From contig CAKUJM010000050.1 of the NCBI GenBank assembly GCA_934661755.1, positions 1 through 18,982 of the forward strand: a stretch of DNA of 18,982 nt, read 5' to 3'. Shown here one piece after another: positions 1 to 7,423 of this stretch. The stretch's first letter is position 1; each line of letters starts with the position of its first letter. The notes under the pieces are model-generated. The model saw nothing but the letters and a program-made list of their open reading frames with translations, did no database searches and was not told where the DNA came from. The DNA comes from an uncultured Lentisphaeria bacterium (lineage in GTDB: Bacteria > Verrucomicrobiota > Lentisphaeria > Oligosphaerales > Oligosphaeraceae). Both the position numbers and the translations under genes were made by a program.

Positions 1-125
1 AAGGAAAAACCTAGACGACGAAAAAGACAGCTAGAAAGATTCTTGAATCTAGAAACAAGTTAGCGCCTATGGCCATGCTCCCCCGCCCGACCACCCAGCG
101 TCAATTTAACTGCCTCGCGCAGCAT

Positions 126-177
126 TGCCAATCGCCGTCGCCATAATCCCCAAAAGTGTGCGATTGGCAGACACTTT
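126..177. repeat. Two overlapping inverted repeats
   Basis: TGCCAATCGC (126-135) is perfectly complementary to GCGATTGGCA (160-169). AAAGTGT (153-159) is perfectly complementary to ACACTTT (171-177). The right arm of the first pair lies in the loop of the second, so the two hairpins could not form together easily. There is no T-run behind them, so they do not look like a terminator. Function is unknown. Confidence 0.5.
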
Positions 178-332
178 ACAAAACCGGCGGGAAACGGAGG
201 GCGTGCTTCCCGTGCGCCTGTGACAGATATGGGCCGTGTGGGCATTTTTGCATTGCTGCAAGACGGGGGGCGCACGGGAGAGCTTTTTGCCGCCACCCAT
301 GCCTCCCCGCCACCCCGCCGCGGCCTTTGGAC

Positions 333-353
333 GCCGCAAAAGCGGCATTTTTT
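333..353 (+). terminator. Small intrinsic terminator
   Basis: GCCGC (333-337), loop AAAA, GCGGC (342-346), then six T residues at 348-353. The stem is only five base pairs but all G-C. It sits just before the tRNA-Lys promoter, so it would insulate the tRNA from an upstream transcript. Confidence 0.5.
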
Positions 354-365
354 CACGTGGTCAAT

Positions 366-393
366 TTGCCATCCCCGATTTATGGTATAGATT
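366..393 (+). promoter_or_regulatory. Probable promoter of tRNA-Lys
   Basis: TTGCCA at 366-371 is a -35-like box. It is followed after 16 bases by TAGATT (388-393), inside the AT-rich string TATAGATTAT. Transcription would begin near 400, about 17 bases before the tRNA. The -10 box is not a strong match, so its exact register is uncertain. Confidence 0.45.
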
Positions 394-416
394 ATGCGTC
401 GCGACCGAAAGTGGGC

Positions 417-492
417 GGGATGGTAGCTCAGTCGGTAGAGCATTGCACTTTTAATGCAGTGGTCACGGGTTCGAGTCCCGTCCATCCCACCA
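417..492 (+). tRNA. tRNA-Lys (anticodon TTT)
   Basis: A full cloverleaf can be folded. The acceptor arm is GGGATGG (417-423) with CCATCCC (482-488), discriminator A and an encoded CCA end at 490-492. The anticodon loop is CTTTTAA, giving anticodon TTT and reading AAA/AAG lysine codons. The T arm holds GGTTCGAGTCC. It lies 91 bases upstream of rpmB with no clear terminator between, so the two may share a transcript. Confidence 0.97.
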
Positions 493-583
493 GGTCTATA
501 CGATTTTCCCGGCGCAGGCCGCCGGTATTTGCATTTCAATAAGACAAGAATAGCATTACAGCAGTCCAGGAGGTAATCTTATC

Positions 584-811
584 ATGGCACAGTGTTGCGA
601 AATCTGCGGCAAGCACAAGGCGTTTGGCGGTCATATCACCCGCCGCGGTCTGGCCAAGAAGAAGGGGGGCATCGGCATGCACGTGGTGAAAGTCACCAAG
701 CGCGAGTTCAAGCCGAACCTGAAGAGCGTCCGTGCCATGGTCAATGGCGGCGTCCAGCGTCTGACGGTCTGCACCGCCTGCCTGCGTTCCGGCAAGGTTG
801 TGAAGGCATAA
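584..811 (+). CDS. rpmB: 50S ribosomal protein L28 (bL28)
   Basis: A 75-residue protein of normal L28 length, a component of the large ribosomal subunit. The N-terminal C5-x2-C8 and C-terminal C63-x2-C66 pairs form the zinc-ribbon (C+) version of the family, and the segment around GGHITRRGLAKKKGG is typical of L28. The ATG start is set by a near-perfect Shine-Dalgarno AGGAGGT at 568-574, nine bases upstream. It follows tRNA-Lys and is closed by a terminator at 854-886. The usual partner rpmG (L33) is not adjacent. The presence of all four cysteines implies a zinc-containing form rather than the cysteine-free form used under zinc starvation. Confidence 0.95.
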   Translation: MAQCCEICGKHKAFGGHITRRGLAKKKGGIGMHVVKVTKREFKPNLKSVRAMVNGGVQRLTVCTACLRSGKVVKA

Positions 812-815
812 TCGG

Positions 816-832
816 GGCATCATCGTGATGCC
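816..832 (+). other. Perfect hairpin just after rpmB
   Basis: GGCATCA (816-822), loop TCG, TGATGCC (826-832), a seven-pair perfect stem starting four bases after the rpmB stop codon. No T-run follows, so it may protect the mRNA 3' end or assist the terminator at 854-886. Confidence 0.5.
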
Positions 833-853
833 GTGCATCTGAACTGCATTTCC

Positions 854-886
854 AAGACGGTCACGCGTTGTCGTGTCCGTCTTTTT
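854..886 (+). terminator. Intrinsic terminator of rpmB
   Basis: AAGACGG (854-860) pairs with CCGTCTT (877-883), with an inner CACG/CGTG stem (862-865 with 872-875), followed by a T-run ending at 886. This separates rpmB from rpe. Confidence 0.85.
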
Positions 887-943
887 GCGTAATTTCCGGG
901 CGGTGGCGACGCCGCCTGCAACGCCAGCTGGGAAAATTCCTCC

Positions 944-1648
944 ATGCCATCTTCGTGTACGCCGTCATCCACATGGACCCGTTTTGCCGGGGATGAAGTC
1001 CTGGTGGCGCCGTCGTTGCTGGCGGCGGATTTCGCCAGGCTCGGCGAGGAGGTCCGTGCGGTCGAGTCGGCCGGCGCCAAGGTGTTGCACCTGGACGTCA
1101 TGGATGGTCATTTTGTGCCGAACATCTCCTATGGCGCGGATGTGATCGCCGCAGTGCGCGGGCAGTCCCGGATGCTTTTTGACACCCATTTGATGCTTTC
1201 GCATCCACGGCGGTACATCGGGCAGTTCCGGCGCGCCGGCAGCGACAGCATCACCATCCATGTCGAGTGCGAAGACGATGTCGCGGCGACCCTGGGGGAC
1301 ATCCGCGGCTGCGGTGCGGCCGCGGGGCTGTCCCTGCGGCCGGGGACGCCGGTGGAGTCGCTCCTGCCCTATTTGCCGATGGTGGATCTGATTCTGGTCA
1401 TGACGGTGGAGCCCGGATTTGGCGGGCAGTCGTTCATGCATGAACAGGTCTCCAAGCTGTCGGCCTTGCGATCGGCGGTTGCCGCCGGCGGCCATGCGGT
1501 GCGTCTTGAGGTCGATGGCGGGGTGTCGCCGGCCACGGCGCCGCAATGCATTGCCAATGGCGCCCAGGTGCTGGTGGCCGGATCCAGCGTCTTCCGGCAT
1601 CATGGCGGCTACGCGGCGGCCATGGCGCAGCTGCTCGGGCATTCCTGA
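944..1648 (+). CDS. rpe: Ribulose-phosphate 3-epimerase
   Basis: Interconverts D-ribulose 5-phosphate and D-xylulose 5-phosphate in the pentose phosphate pathway; a cytosolic TIM-barrel metalloenzyme. At 234 residues it is slightly longer than the usual ~220 because of an N-terminal extension before the conserved APSLLAADF. Metal ligands are visible as H49 and D51 in LHLDVMDGHF, H82 in THLML and D191 in EVDGGV. The flexible loop MTVEPGFGGQSF (153-164) and phosphate site VAGSSVF are intact. The ATG at 944 is the best start in frame, although it has no good Shine-Dalgarno; a GTG at 1004 would cut too close to the first barrel strand. The gene lies alone between the rpmB terminator and the SurA-like gene. 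Confidence 0.93.
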   Translation: MPSSCTPSSTWTRFAGDEVLVAPSLLAADFARLGEEVRAVESAGAKVLHLDVMDGHFVPNISYGADVIAAVRGQSRMLFDTHLMLSHPRRYIGQFRRAGSDSITIHVECEDDVAATLGDIRGCGAAAGLSLRPGTPVESLLPYLPMVDLILVMTVEPGFGGQSFMHEQVSKLSALRSAVAAGGHAVRLEVDGGVSPATAPQCIANGAQVLVAGSSVFRHHGGYAAAMAQLLGHS

Positions 1649-1763
1649 TGCCGCCGGCCGCCGCCGGCAGAAGAATCTGTGTCCATATTGTCATAATGCC
1701 TGAATCCGCAATGGGGGCTTCGTCCTCCGCGGCTTCGGGATAATACCCCCCAAGGAAATAACC

Positions 1764-4544
1764 ATGTTCATTTCCCACTTCAACCGATACTTTGAGAAAC
1801 ACGCGAAGATCACCTATTTTGTGCTGCTGATCATCATCATCGCCACCTTCGTGATTTTTGTCACCCCCGGCGATGTGCTGGGGGGCGGCGGCGGGCGTCG
1901 CCACAGCGACATCGGCACCATGTTCGGCAAGCGCATCAAGGTCGAGACCTTCCAGAAGGAAGTGAACAAGGCCACGCTGGCGATCTGGCTGCAGTACCGT
2001 AATTTGTTCGGGCAGAGCCTCAATGGCCAGCGGGAGGTGCTGTTCGAGCACACCCTGTTCCGGATGCGCATGGTGCACGAGGCCCGGGAGCGCGGCATTC
2101 TCAAGAAGGTGACGGACGAGGACATCAAGGATTTCTACCGCGGCTATGAGCCGATCCAGGAGGACGGCAAATTCTCGCCGGAGGCCTTCCAGGGGCTGAT
2201 CACGATGTGCGCCAATGCCCTTGACCTCACAGCGCCGCAGGTGGACGAAGTGGTGCGCGAGAATATTGCGATCGAGCGTCTGACCGAGTCGGTGACGGCG
2301 TCAGCCAAGGTGACGGACGCCGATTTGGATGACGCGATGGCCAGCTACGCGCTGCAATGCGCGACCATCGGCATTGACCTCGATGGCGCCTTGCCGTCCA
2401 CCGCCGAGGTCAAGGAGCACTTCGACACCCGCAAGGATGAGATCAGAAAGGCGTTGCCGCGGAGCCGCAATGCGGTGGTGGCCTATTTCAACTATGCTGA
2501 TCTGTCCACGCGCATGCAGTCGGAGCTCATGCCGACTGCGGAGCAGGTCAAGGCCTATTTCGACAGCAATGCCGCAGTGCTTTACAAGGACAAGGATTTT
2601 GCGTCGGTGGAGAAGGAGATCCGGGAGTCGCTGCTGCGCACCCGCGTCCGGGTGAAGGCCAGCGAGCTGGGCCGGGAGCTCTCGGAGAGCTTCAGCTCCG
2701 AGGTGGCCAACGAGTCGGCGTCATCGCGTCAGAAGCGCTTTGTCGATCAGGCCGCTGCGGCGGGCGCGGTCTGCCAGGAGAGTGGCTGGCTGGCGTTGGG
2801 CAGCCGGATTGCCGGCAAATCCGGCGACCAGGTGGCGTTGGCGCGTGAGATCCGCGGCCTGGATCAGGTCGGCCAGGTTGGCGGCTGCGTGGTTGGTGCC
2901 GACTATGCCGCGGTGCCCTTCATCGCCGAGATCAAGGAGACTGAGTTGCCAGCGGAGCTCAATGACGACCTGACCCGTTTCATCCAGGACGAGATTGTGC
3001 GCGAGCGTGCATTGGCCTTCTACGAAGAGACCCTCAAGGTGCCGTATGAGCAGTTCCGCGCCGCATACAAGGCGTTCCAGCAGGATAACCGGGGGCGTCA
3101 GCCCAATGCCGCCGAGCGCCAGCAGTTGCAGGCGCTTTCCGGCAAGCTGGATTCGCAGTTGCTGATGAAGTTCTACATTCCGCAGAACCGCGATTTTGCC
3201 CGGGTGGTCTTCCCGGTGTCCGCGTATCTTCCCGAGGTTCCTGCTCCCGGCGAGGCCGATTTGCAGCGGGCCTACGATGAGAACAAGGAGGAGTACCAGA
3301 AGGTCGAGGTGCGCCTGGCGGTCATCGGCGTCGACGTCGCCGGTCTGGAAGGCGAGGCGCTGAAGGCCAAGTACGAGAAGATCGCCAAAGCCCGCCAGAA
3401 GCTGGATGCCGGTGCCGATTTCATGGCCGTCGCCGGTGAATTTGCCGAGAATGCGGTCGTCGAGGAGAAGGAGATGAGTGATTTGGCGGCCCGTCCGGAG
3501 GTGTTGCGCAATGCGGTCTCCGGGTTGGAGAAGGGCCAGCTCACTCCGGTGATCGAGGTCAATGGCCAGCGGCAGATTGTGAAGATGCTGGATCGTCGTG
3601 ACGGCCGGACATTGTCGGATGTGCGCGACGAGCTGGTGAAGGTATTCAAGGATTCCCAGGCCGCGCAGCTGGCGTCGCAGGATGCCCGGAAGCTCTCCGA
3701 CGAGCTTTCGGAGGGGTGGTGGAAGGCGGATGAAGGCCACACCGAGTTTGCGGGCGCGGCGGTGCTCAAGGAGCTGTCGGCTGCCTATCCCAAGGCCGTC
3801 TATGCGGAATTCACCCATGTCACCCTGGAGATGCGCGGCACGATGGACGGCGCCCAGCCGCCGGAGCTGCTCAATGCGCTTTATTCCGCCACCGAGGGTG
3901 CGCCGGTGATCGAGGCGGTTTCGGATTCAGAGGGTTCCGCCTATGTCGGCTACCTCACCCACATCACCGAGGAACGCCTGGCGGATCCGGCCACCGAGGG
4001 GAGCTACTACATGGCCCTCCGTGCCGCCTATCTTGAGCATGCCGCCATGGGCAACGCGCTGGCCAAGGCTGAAAGCGAGATTGCCCGCATCGGCGGCGAG
4101 CTCGCCAATGGCGCCGATTTCAAGGCCGCCTCCGGCGCACTGGAATTCGCCCAGCTGCCGGCGGTGAGCGCCAATGACATCATGACCAGCTCCGCAGTCG
4201 CCCAAAGCATCGCCAGCAGCAAGAACATCAACCTTGATCTGGAGTTCATCCGTGAACTGGAGTCGATCAAGGAGCCCGGGCACTTCATGACGCCCAAGCG
4301 TGCCGAGCGCCGCCTTTCCTTCGGACCGGACCGCAGCTTCATGGGGATGGTGATTCCGGTTGGCTACCAGCTGCTCTTCGTGTCCGGCCGCACCGTCCCC
4401 GCCGTGACCGATGCGGACAAGGAAGCCCGCACGGCTCTGCAGAGTCGTCTGCTCGGCATGCGCAGGTCGGAGGCGCTGGAGGCATTCTACCAGGATCTGG
4501 AGAAGCGTTCCGCGACCATGCTCCGCGAAGGCGTGATGCCGTAG
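1764..4544 (+). CDS. SurA/PpiD-like membrane-anchored chaperone
   Basis: A 926-residue protein with one N-terminal membrane helix (about residues 17-36, very rich in isoleucine) and a large, mostly helical, charged periplasmic part. Residues ~45-200 look like a SurA/PpiD N-terminal chaperone domain. A parvulin-like region spans about 500-617, with the family pattern of a strand, a helix ending in GADF, an AVSGLEKGQL stretch and a final strand. The two parvulin histidines appear lost: the first strand reads VRLAVIGV instead of an ASHIL-type sequence, and the last reads NGQRQIVKM instead of GYHII. I therefore infer a holding chaperone for envelope proteins rather than an active prolyl isomerase. 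The start is fixed by AAGGA at 1752-1756. The protein is much longer than SurA (~430) or PpiD (~620). Residues 640-926 match no domain I recognise. Confidence 0.75.
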   Translation: MFISHFNRYFEKHAKITYFVLLIIIIATFVIFVTPGDVLGGGGGRRHSDIGTMFGKRIKVETFQKEVNKATLAIWLQYRNLFGQSLNGQREVLFEHTLFRMRMVHEARERGILKKVTDEDIKDFYRGYEPIQEDGKFSPEAFQGLITMCANALDLTAPQVDEVVRENIAIERLTESVTASAKVTDADLDDAMASYALQCATIGIDLDGALPSTAEVKEHFDTRKDEIRKALPRSRNAVVAYFNYADLSTRMQSELMPTAEQVKAYFDSNAAVLYKDKDFASVEKEIRESLLRTRVRVKASELGRELSESFSSEVANESASSRQKRFVDQAAAAGAVCQESGWLALGSRIAGKSGDQVALAREIRGLDQVGQVGGCVVGADYAAVPFIAEIKETELPAELNDDLTRFIQDEIVRERALAFYEETLKVPYEQFRAAYKAFQQDNRGRQPNAAERQQLQALSGKLDSQLLMKFYIPQNRDFARVVFPVSAYLPEVPAPGEADLQRAYDENKEEYQKVEVRLAVIGVDVAGLEGEALKAKYEKIAKARQKLDAGADFMAVAGEFAENAVVEEKEMSDLAARPEVLRNAVSGLEKGQLTPVIEVNGQRQIVKMLDRRDGRTLSDVRDELVKVFKDSQAAQLASQDARKLSDELSEGWWKADEGHTEFAGAAVLKELSAAYPKAVYAEFTHVTLEMRGTMDGAQPPELLNALYSATEGAPVIEAVSDSEGSAYVGYLTHITEERLADPATEGSYYMALRAAYLEHAAMGNALAKAESEIARIGGELANGADFKAASGALEFAQLPAVSANDIMTSSAVAQSIASSKNINLDLEFIRELESIKEPGHFMTPKRAERRLSFGPDRSFMGMVIPVGYQLLFVSGRTVPAVTDADKEARTALQSRLLGMRRSEALEAFYQDLEKRSATMLREGVMP

Positions 4545-4559
4545 ACGGAACGCCAATCA

Positions 4560-4587
4560 ACGCCGCCGGCGCCTTTGGCGGCGGCGT
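4560..4587 (+). other. GC-rich hairpin between the SurA-like gene and gmhB
   Basis: ACGCCGCC (4560-4567) pairs with GGCGGCGT (4580-4587), with a further GCC/GGC stem inside around a TTT loop. There is no T-run, so it is not a standard intrinsic terminator. It ends nine bases before the gmhB start codon and could influence gmhB translation or pause transcription. Confidence 0.4.
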
Positions 4588-4596
4588 CACGAGCCG

Positions 4597-5178
4597 ATGC
4601 GCGAGCCGCTTTCCATCCTGACGCCGGTTTTTCCGGCCGGCGAAGTGCATCCGGCGTTTTTTCTGGATCGCGACGACACCCTGATCTACGACGTTCCGTA
4701 TCTCAAGGACGCCGGGTTGGTCCGGCTCACCCCGAAAGCCGCCGCCGGCCTCAGGGTTCTGCGCCAGGCCGGCTGGCGGCTGATCGTGGTAAGCAACCAG
4801 TCCGGCGTGAACCGGGGGCGCTTCACCGAGGGGGAATTGCGAGCGGTCCTGCAGCGGATGTCCTGTCTGCTGCAACGGCAGTCAGTGCAGCTGGACGCCA
4901 TCTACTGTTGTCCGCATGCCCCGGAGGAAGATTGTGCCTGCCGCAAGCCGCGCACCGGGCTCTTTGACTTGGCGCGGCGTGATTTTGCCATTGACATGGC
5001 CCGCTCGGTGATGGCCGGCGACAAGGCCGGCGACATTGCCTCCGGCAGGGCCGCCGGCCTCAGGACGATCCAGGTGCGGATTCATGACGGCGTGCCAGCG
5101 TTGCCGGATGCGGATTTCACCGCCGGGGATCTGGAAGAGGCCGCCAGGAAATGCCTCCAGTGGCAGGCGGCGGATTGA
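4597..5178 (+). CDS. gmhB: D-glycero-D-manno-heptose 1,7-bisphosphate phosphatase
   Basis: A 193-residue HAD-superfamily phosphatase of the GmhB/HisB-N type, which removes the C7 phosphate from heptose bisphosphate on the way to ADP-heptose for the LPS core. The HAD motif I is FLDRDDTL with D24 and D26. Motif II is VVSNQSG (64-70), and motif III/IV is GDKAGD (D142, D146). The zinc site that sets GmhB apart is present: C105-P-H107 and C113-x-C115 followed by RKP. The usual DxDGT has Asp instead of Gly at residue 27. HisB phosphatase is a close relative, but no his genes are near. The ATG at 4597 has no clear Shine-Dalgarno; an N-terminal extension of about 20 residues precedes the first strand. 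Confidence 0.87.
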   Translation: MREPLSILTPVFPAGEVHPAFFLDRDDTLIYDVPYLKDAGLVRLTPKAAAGLRVLRQAGWRLIVVSNQSGVNRGRFTEGELRAVLQRMSCLLQRQSVQLDAIYCCPHAPEEDCACRKPRTGLFDLARRDFAIDMARSVMAGDKAGDIASGRAAGLRTIQVRIHDGVPALPDADFTAGDLEEAARKCLQWQAAD

Positions 5179-5257
5179 TAGGGGCGTCGGGATGCGGCGG
5201 GCAATGCGGCGTCTGCGCTTGAAAAACCCCGTTCAGGGATTACATTTTGCGCTTGAC

Positions 5258-5286
5258 TTGAAAACTTTGCCAATTTTCTTCAATAT
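5258..5286 (+). promoter_or_regulatory. Probable promoter of the bS22-like gene
   Basis: TTGAAA at 5258-5263, 17-base spacer, CAATAT at 5281-5286, in a locally AT-rich stretch that contrasts with the GC-rich flanks. A second -35-like TTGACT overlaps at 5253-5258. The leader to the start codon would be about 18 bases and includes AGAGAGGA as ribosome binding site. Confidence 0.55.
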
Positions 5287-5310
5287 TGATAAAACCAGAG
5301 AGGAATTAAA

Positions 5311-5400
5311 ATGGGTTCAGTAAAAAAGAAGCGTCGCAAGAAGATTGCCAAGCATAAGCGGGACAAGATTCGCAAGTCCTTGCGACACAAGAACAAGTAG
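5311..5400 (+). CDS. bS22 / AURKAIP1-COX24-domain ribosomal miniprotein
   Basis: A 29-codon gene encoding MGSVKKKRRKKIAKHKRDKI followed by RKSLRHKNK. This is nearly all basic and matches the conserved short family annotated in Bacteroidota, Actinobacteria and PVC genomes as AURKAIP1/COX24 domain protein. The family is related to mitochondrial mS38 and mycobacterial bS22, a small-subunit protein bound to 16S rRNA near the decoding side. It has its own Shine-Dalgarno (AGAGAGGA, 5297-5304), a promoter just upstream and a perfect terminator just downstream, so it is a monocistronic unit. It is too short for most gene callers. Recognition is by sequence pattern; the role in this organism is inferred from the family. 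Confidence 0.88.
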   Translation: MGSVKKKRRKKIAKHKRDKIRKSLRHKNK

Positions 5401-5434
5401 CTCCGCGGCGTTTGCATGCGGCAAAGCTTGCTTC

Positions 5435-5476
5435 AAAACGCACTGCACCAGCTTTTGGGGCAGTGCGTTTTTTTTT
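5435..5476 (+). terminator. Strong intrinsic terminator after the bS22-like gene
   Basis: AAAACGCACTG (5435-5445) is perfectly complementary to CAGTGCGTTTT (5461-5471), extended by C5446-G5460, and followed by an unbroken T-run from 5468 to 5476. It would end the short bS22 transcript cleanly before the TPR gene. Confidence 0.95.
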
Positions 5477-5543
5477 CTTTGGTGCGCGGTGCGGGTGAGT
5501 GCGCTATCGGTGTGTTTTCTGCCATCGGCGGCTTTTGCCTTCC

Positions 5544-7235
5544 ATGAGATATCTATTTGCGGCATTTTTGTTGTTCGCCGGACTGGCCTGCGGTGCGGAT
5601 GACGCCCGGCGGCGCCACGACTTCAGCCAGGCGGTCCCCGAGGTGGCCGATGCGCTGGAGGCGCCGGATGACGAACTGACCGGGAGCTACCGTGCCTTCT
5701 TGCGTGCGGCCTACTTGCTCCGCCTGGAGCAGGCCGGGCAGGAGCGGGGCAGCGAGGAACAGCATTCGCAGATACCGTCGCTGCTGGCCGATGCGCTCAG
5801 GGGATGCCCCGACAATCGCCTGGTGCTGTCGCTATTGTGGGATTGGCACAACCGCCATGACAGCGTCGGTGAGCTTGAAAAGCTCATCTCGGAGCTGGAG
5901 CCATTGCATCCGGAGGCCGGCAATCTGCGGCTTTTCCGTGGCATGGTGCTGACGGCCCTTGAGCGCACCGACGAGGCGATTGCGCTGCTGGAGTCCTTCA
6001 AGCCGACGGACATCGGTCAAAGCCGGGGACGGGTGGCCGCGCTTTTCGACTGCCATGTTAAGCGCGGGGAATTTGACCAGGTATACAAGCTGGTCGGCGA
6101 GGCCATGGCCGACCCGGAGCTTGCCAATGACGGCCTGGTGCGGCAAATGCAGCTGCGTTGCCATCTGCACCGCAATGAGAAGGCGGATGCGCGCGCCCTG
6201 GCGTGGAAGCTGATCCGGGATGACGCCTTCTATGCCACGCTCCAGGATCCGCGCGGGGCGATAAACGACTTCTCCAATATCAATGATCCGCAGCTGATGC
6301 AGGCCTTCTGCCTGCGGCTGATGAAGTCCCGCGAGGTGTCATATGACGAGGGGCTGTGGCAACAGGTCAATGCCGTGCTGTGCGTCTGCAGCCTGATATT
6401 GGAGGATGGACCGGTGCTGTCTGGGCAGCTGCGCGATATGATGGAGATCCCGGATGCCGCATTGCGGCTGGAGCTGGTGAGGCGGCTTTTCGACCGGATC
6501 GACCGCTATTGCCGGGTGAAGATGGGCGAGGGGCGTTTGAGCGCCGTCCTGGTGGACATCGCGATGAGCTACTGCGATGAGCTGCTGAAGATTGCGCCGG
6601 TCGGCGACCTGTCGGTGGTGCGCAACGCCATCCGCTACTGCATTGTCGGCCATCGGGTGGAGCAGGCCGCGGCGCTGCTGCAGCGGCTGCCGCAACGTAC
6701 GCCGGTTGAGGAGTTCCAACTGGCGGGGGCGTTGAGCCAGCTCAAGCGCCATGACGAGGCGCTGGCGATCTTCGCCCGGCTGGAACCGCTGGTCGCCGGG
6801 GGCGAAACCGGCTTGGATTCGGCGAATTTCTACATAGCCTACGGGATGGCGGCGGCGGATGGCCGGGAATGGCGTCGCGCGATTGACGCATTGAAACGCG
6901 CCCATGAATTGTCGCCTTCGTCGGCGGAAATCGCCAACGCGCTGGGATATATCATGGCGGATCAGGGCGAGGACCTCCAGACTGCGGAGGCGCTGGTGAT
7001 GCAGGCCAATGCGGCGGAGCCGGAGAGCGCGGCGATCTGGGACAGCGTGGCGTGGGTGAAATTCCGCCGCGGGCAGCCGCCGCAGGCACTGGAGGCGATG
7101 GCGGAGGCGATGCTGAAAATGACGACGGATCCGCAATCCCTCGGCGACGACTATGAAATCTGCGGCCATCTCGGCGAGATTCTCGAGTCCATGGGATACA
7201 GTCAATTGGCGCAGGTCTTCCGGCTGAATCCGTGA
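5544..7235 (+). CDS. Exported tetratricopeptide-repeat protein
   Basis: A 563-residue protein starting MRYLFAAFLLFAGLACGADD, a Sec signal peptide with a plausible cut near residue 18-19. The cysteine context is a poor lipobox, so a lipoprotein is less likely. An upstream GTG at 5499 is in frame but would place 15 basic residues before the signal peptide, so I chose the ATG. The middle is helical and leucine-rich. The C-terminal ~140 residues carry clear TPR units, with the familiar pattern of ANALGYIMADQGED and IWDSVAWVKFRRG, as in many Gram-negative envelope TPR proteins. It probably serves as a scaffold for protein-protein contacts in the periplasm or at the inner membrane. No specific partner can be named. 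It stands apart from the tmk operon by a 188-base gap. Confidence 0.8.
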   Translation: MRYLFAAFLLFAGLACGADDARRRHDFSQAVPEVADALEAPDDELTGSYRAFLRAAYLLRLEQAGQERGSEEQHSQIPSLLADALRGCPDNRLVLSLLWDWHNRHDSVGELEKLISELEPLHPEAGNLRLFRGMVLTALERTDEAIALLESFKPTDIGQSRGRVAALFDCHVKRGEFDQVYKLVGEAMADPELANDGLVRQMQLRCHLHRNEKADARALAWKLIRDDAFYATLQDPRGAINDFSNINDPQLMQAFCLRLMKSREVSYDEGLWQQVNAVLCVCSLILEDGPVLSGQLRDMMEIPDAALRLELVRRLFDRIDRYCRVKMGEGRLSAVLVDIAMSYCDELLKIAPVGDLSVVRNAIRYCIVGHRVEQAAALLQRLPQRTPVEEFQLAGALSQLKRHDEALAIFARLEPLVAGGETGLDSANFYIAYGMAAADGREWRRAIDALKRAHELSPSSAEIANALGYIMADQGEDLQTAEALVMQANAAEPESAAIWDSVAWVKFRRGQPPQALEAMAEAMLKMTTDPQSLGDDYEICGHLGEILESMGYSQLAQVFRLNP

Positions 7236-7253
7236 GGTTGGTTCCTTCACGCC

Positions 7254-7277
7254 GTGATTTCGTGATTTCGTGATTTT
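7254..7277. repeat. Three tandem 8-bp repeats
   Basis: GTGATTTC occurs at 7254-7261 and 7262-7269, and GTGATTTT at 7270-7277. It lies 19 bases after the TPR gene stop in the gap before tmk. The array is short and its function, if any, is unknown. Confidence 0.7.
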
Positions 7278-7423
7278 TCGGTCACATGCTTCCCGGCGCG
7301 CTCTAAAAAAAAACGTTCTGACGCAAAACCACCCAGTTCACGGCTCCAGGTCCCGGCCAGCCCCATGACGCCGCCATGGCCTCACGGCGGCGGAACAAAA
7401 AAAACACCCAACATCTGACGATC

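Larger units (their letters stand above)
1..416. other. Non-coding leader region upstream of tRNA-Lys
   Basis: I see no supportable protein gene here. Reading frames on both strands are short, arginine- and proline-rich, and one minus-strand frame simply runs through the antisense of the tRNA. What can be seen is a short hairpin near 37-50 (AGATTC-TT-GAATCT), two overlapping inverted repeats at 126-177, a small intrinsic terminator at 333-353 and the tRNA promoter at 366-393. The terminator implies that a + strand transcript enters from before the window. Confidence 0.6.

Noticed and set aside
60..539. Minus-strand open frame across tRNA-Lys
   Set aside because: It contains the peptide typical of translated antisense tRNA (MDGTRTRDH) and no protein family pattern.
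2721..3818. Minus-strand open frame of 365 codons
   Set aside because: It lies fully opposite the SurA/PpiD-like gene, has no family-like motifs and no ribosome binding site of note.
5499..5543. Upstream GTG start for the TPR protein
   Set aside because: It would place a basic, cysteine-containing segment before a clear signal peptide; the ATG at 5544 gives a normal exported N-terminus.
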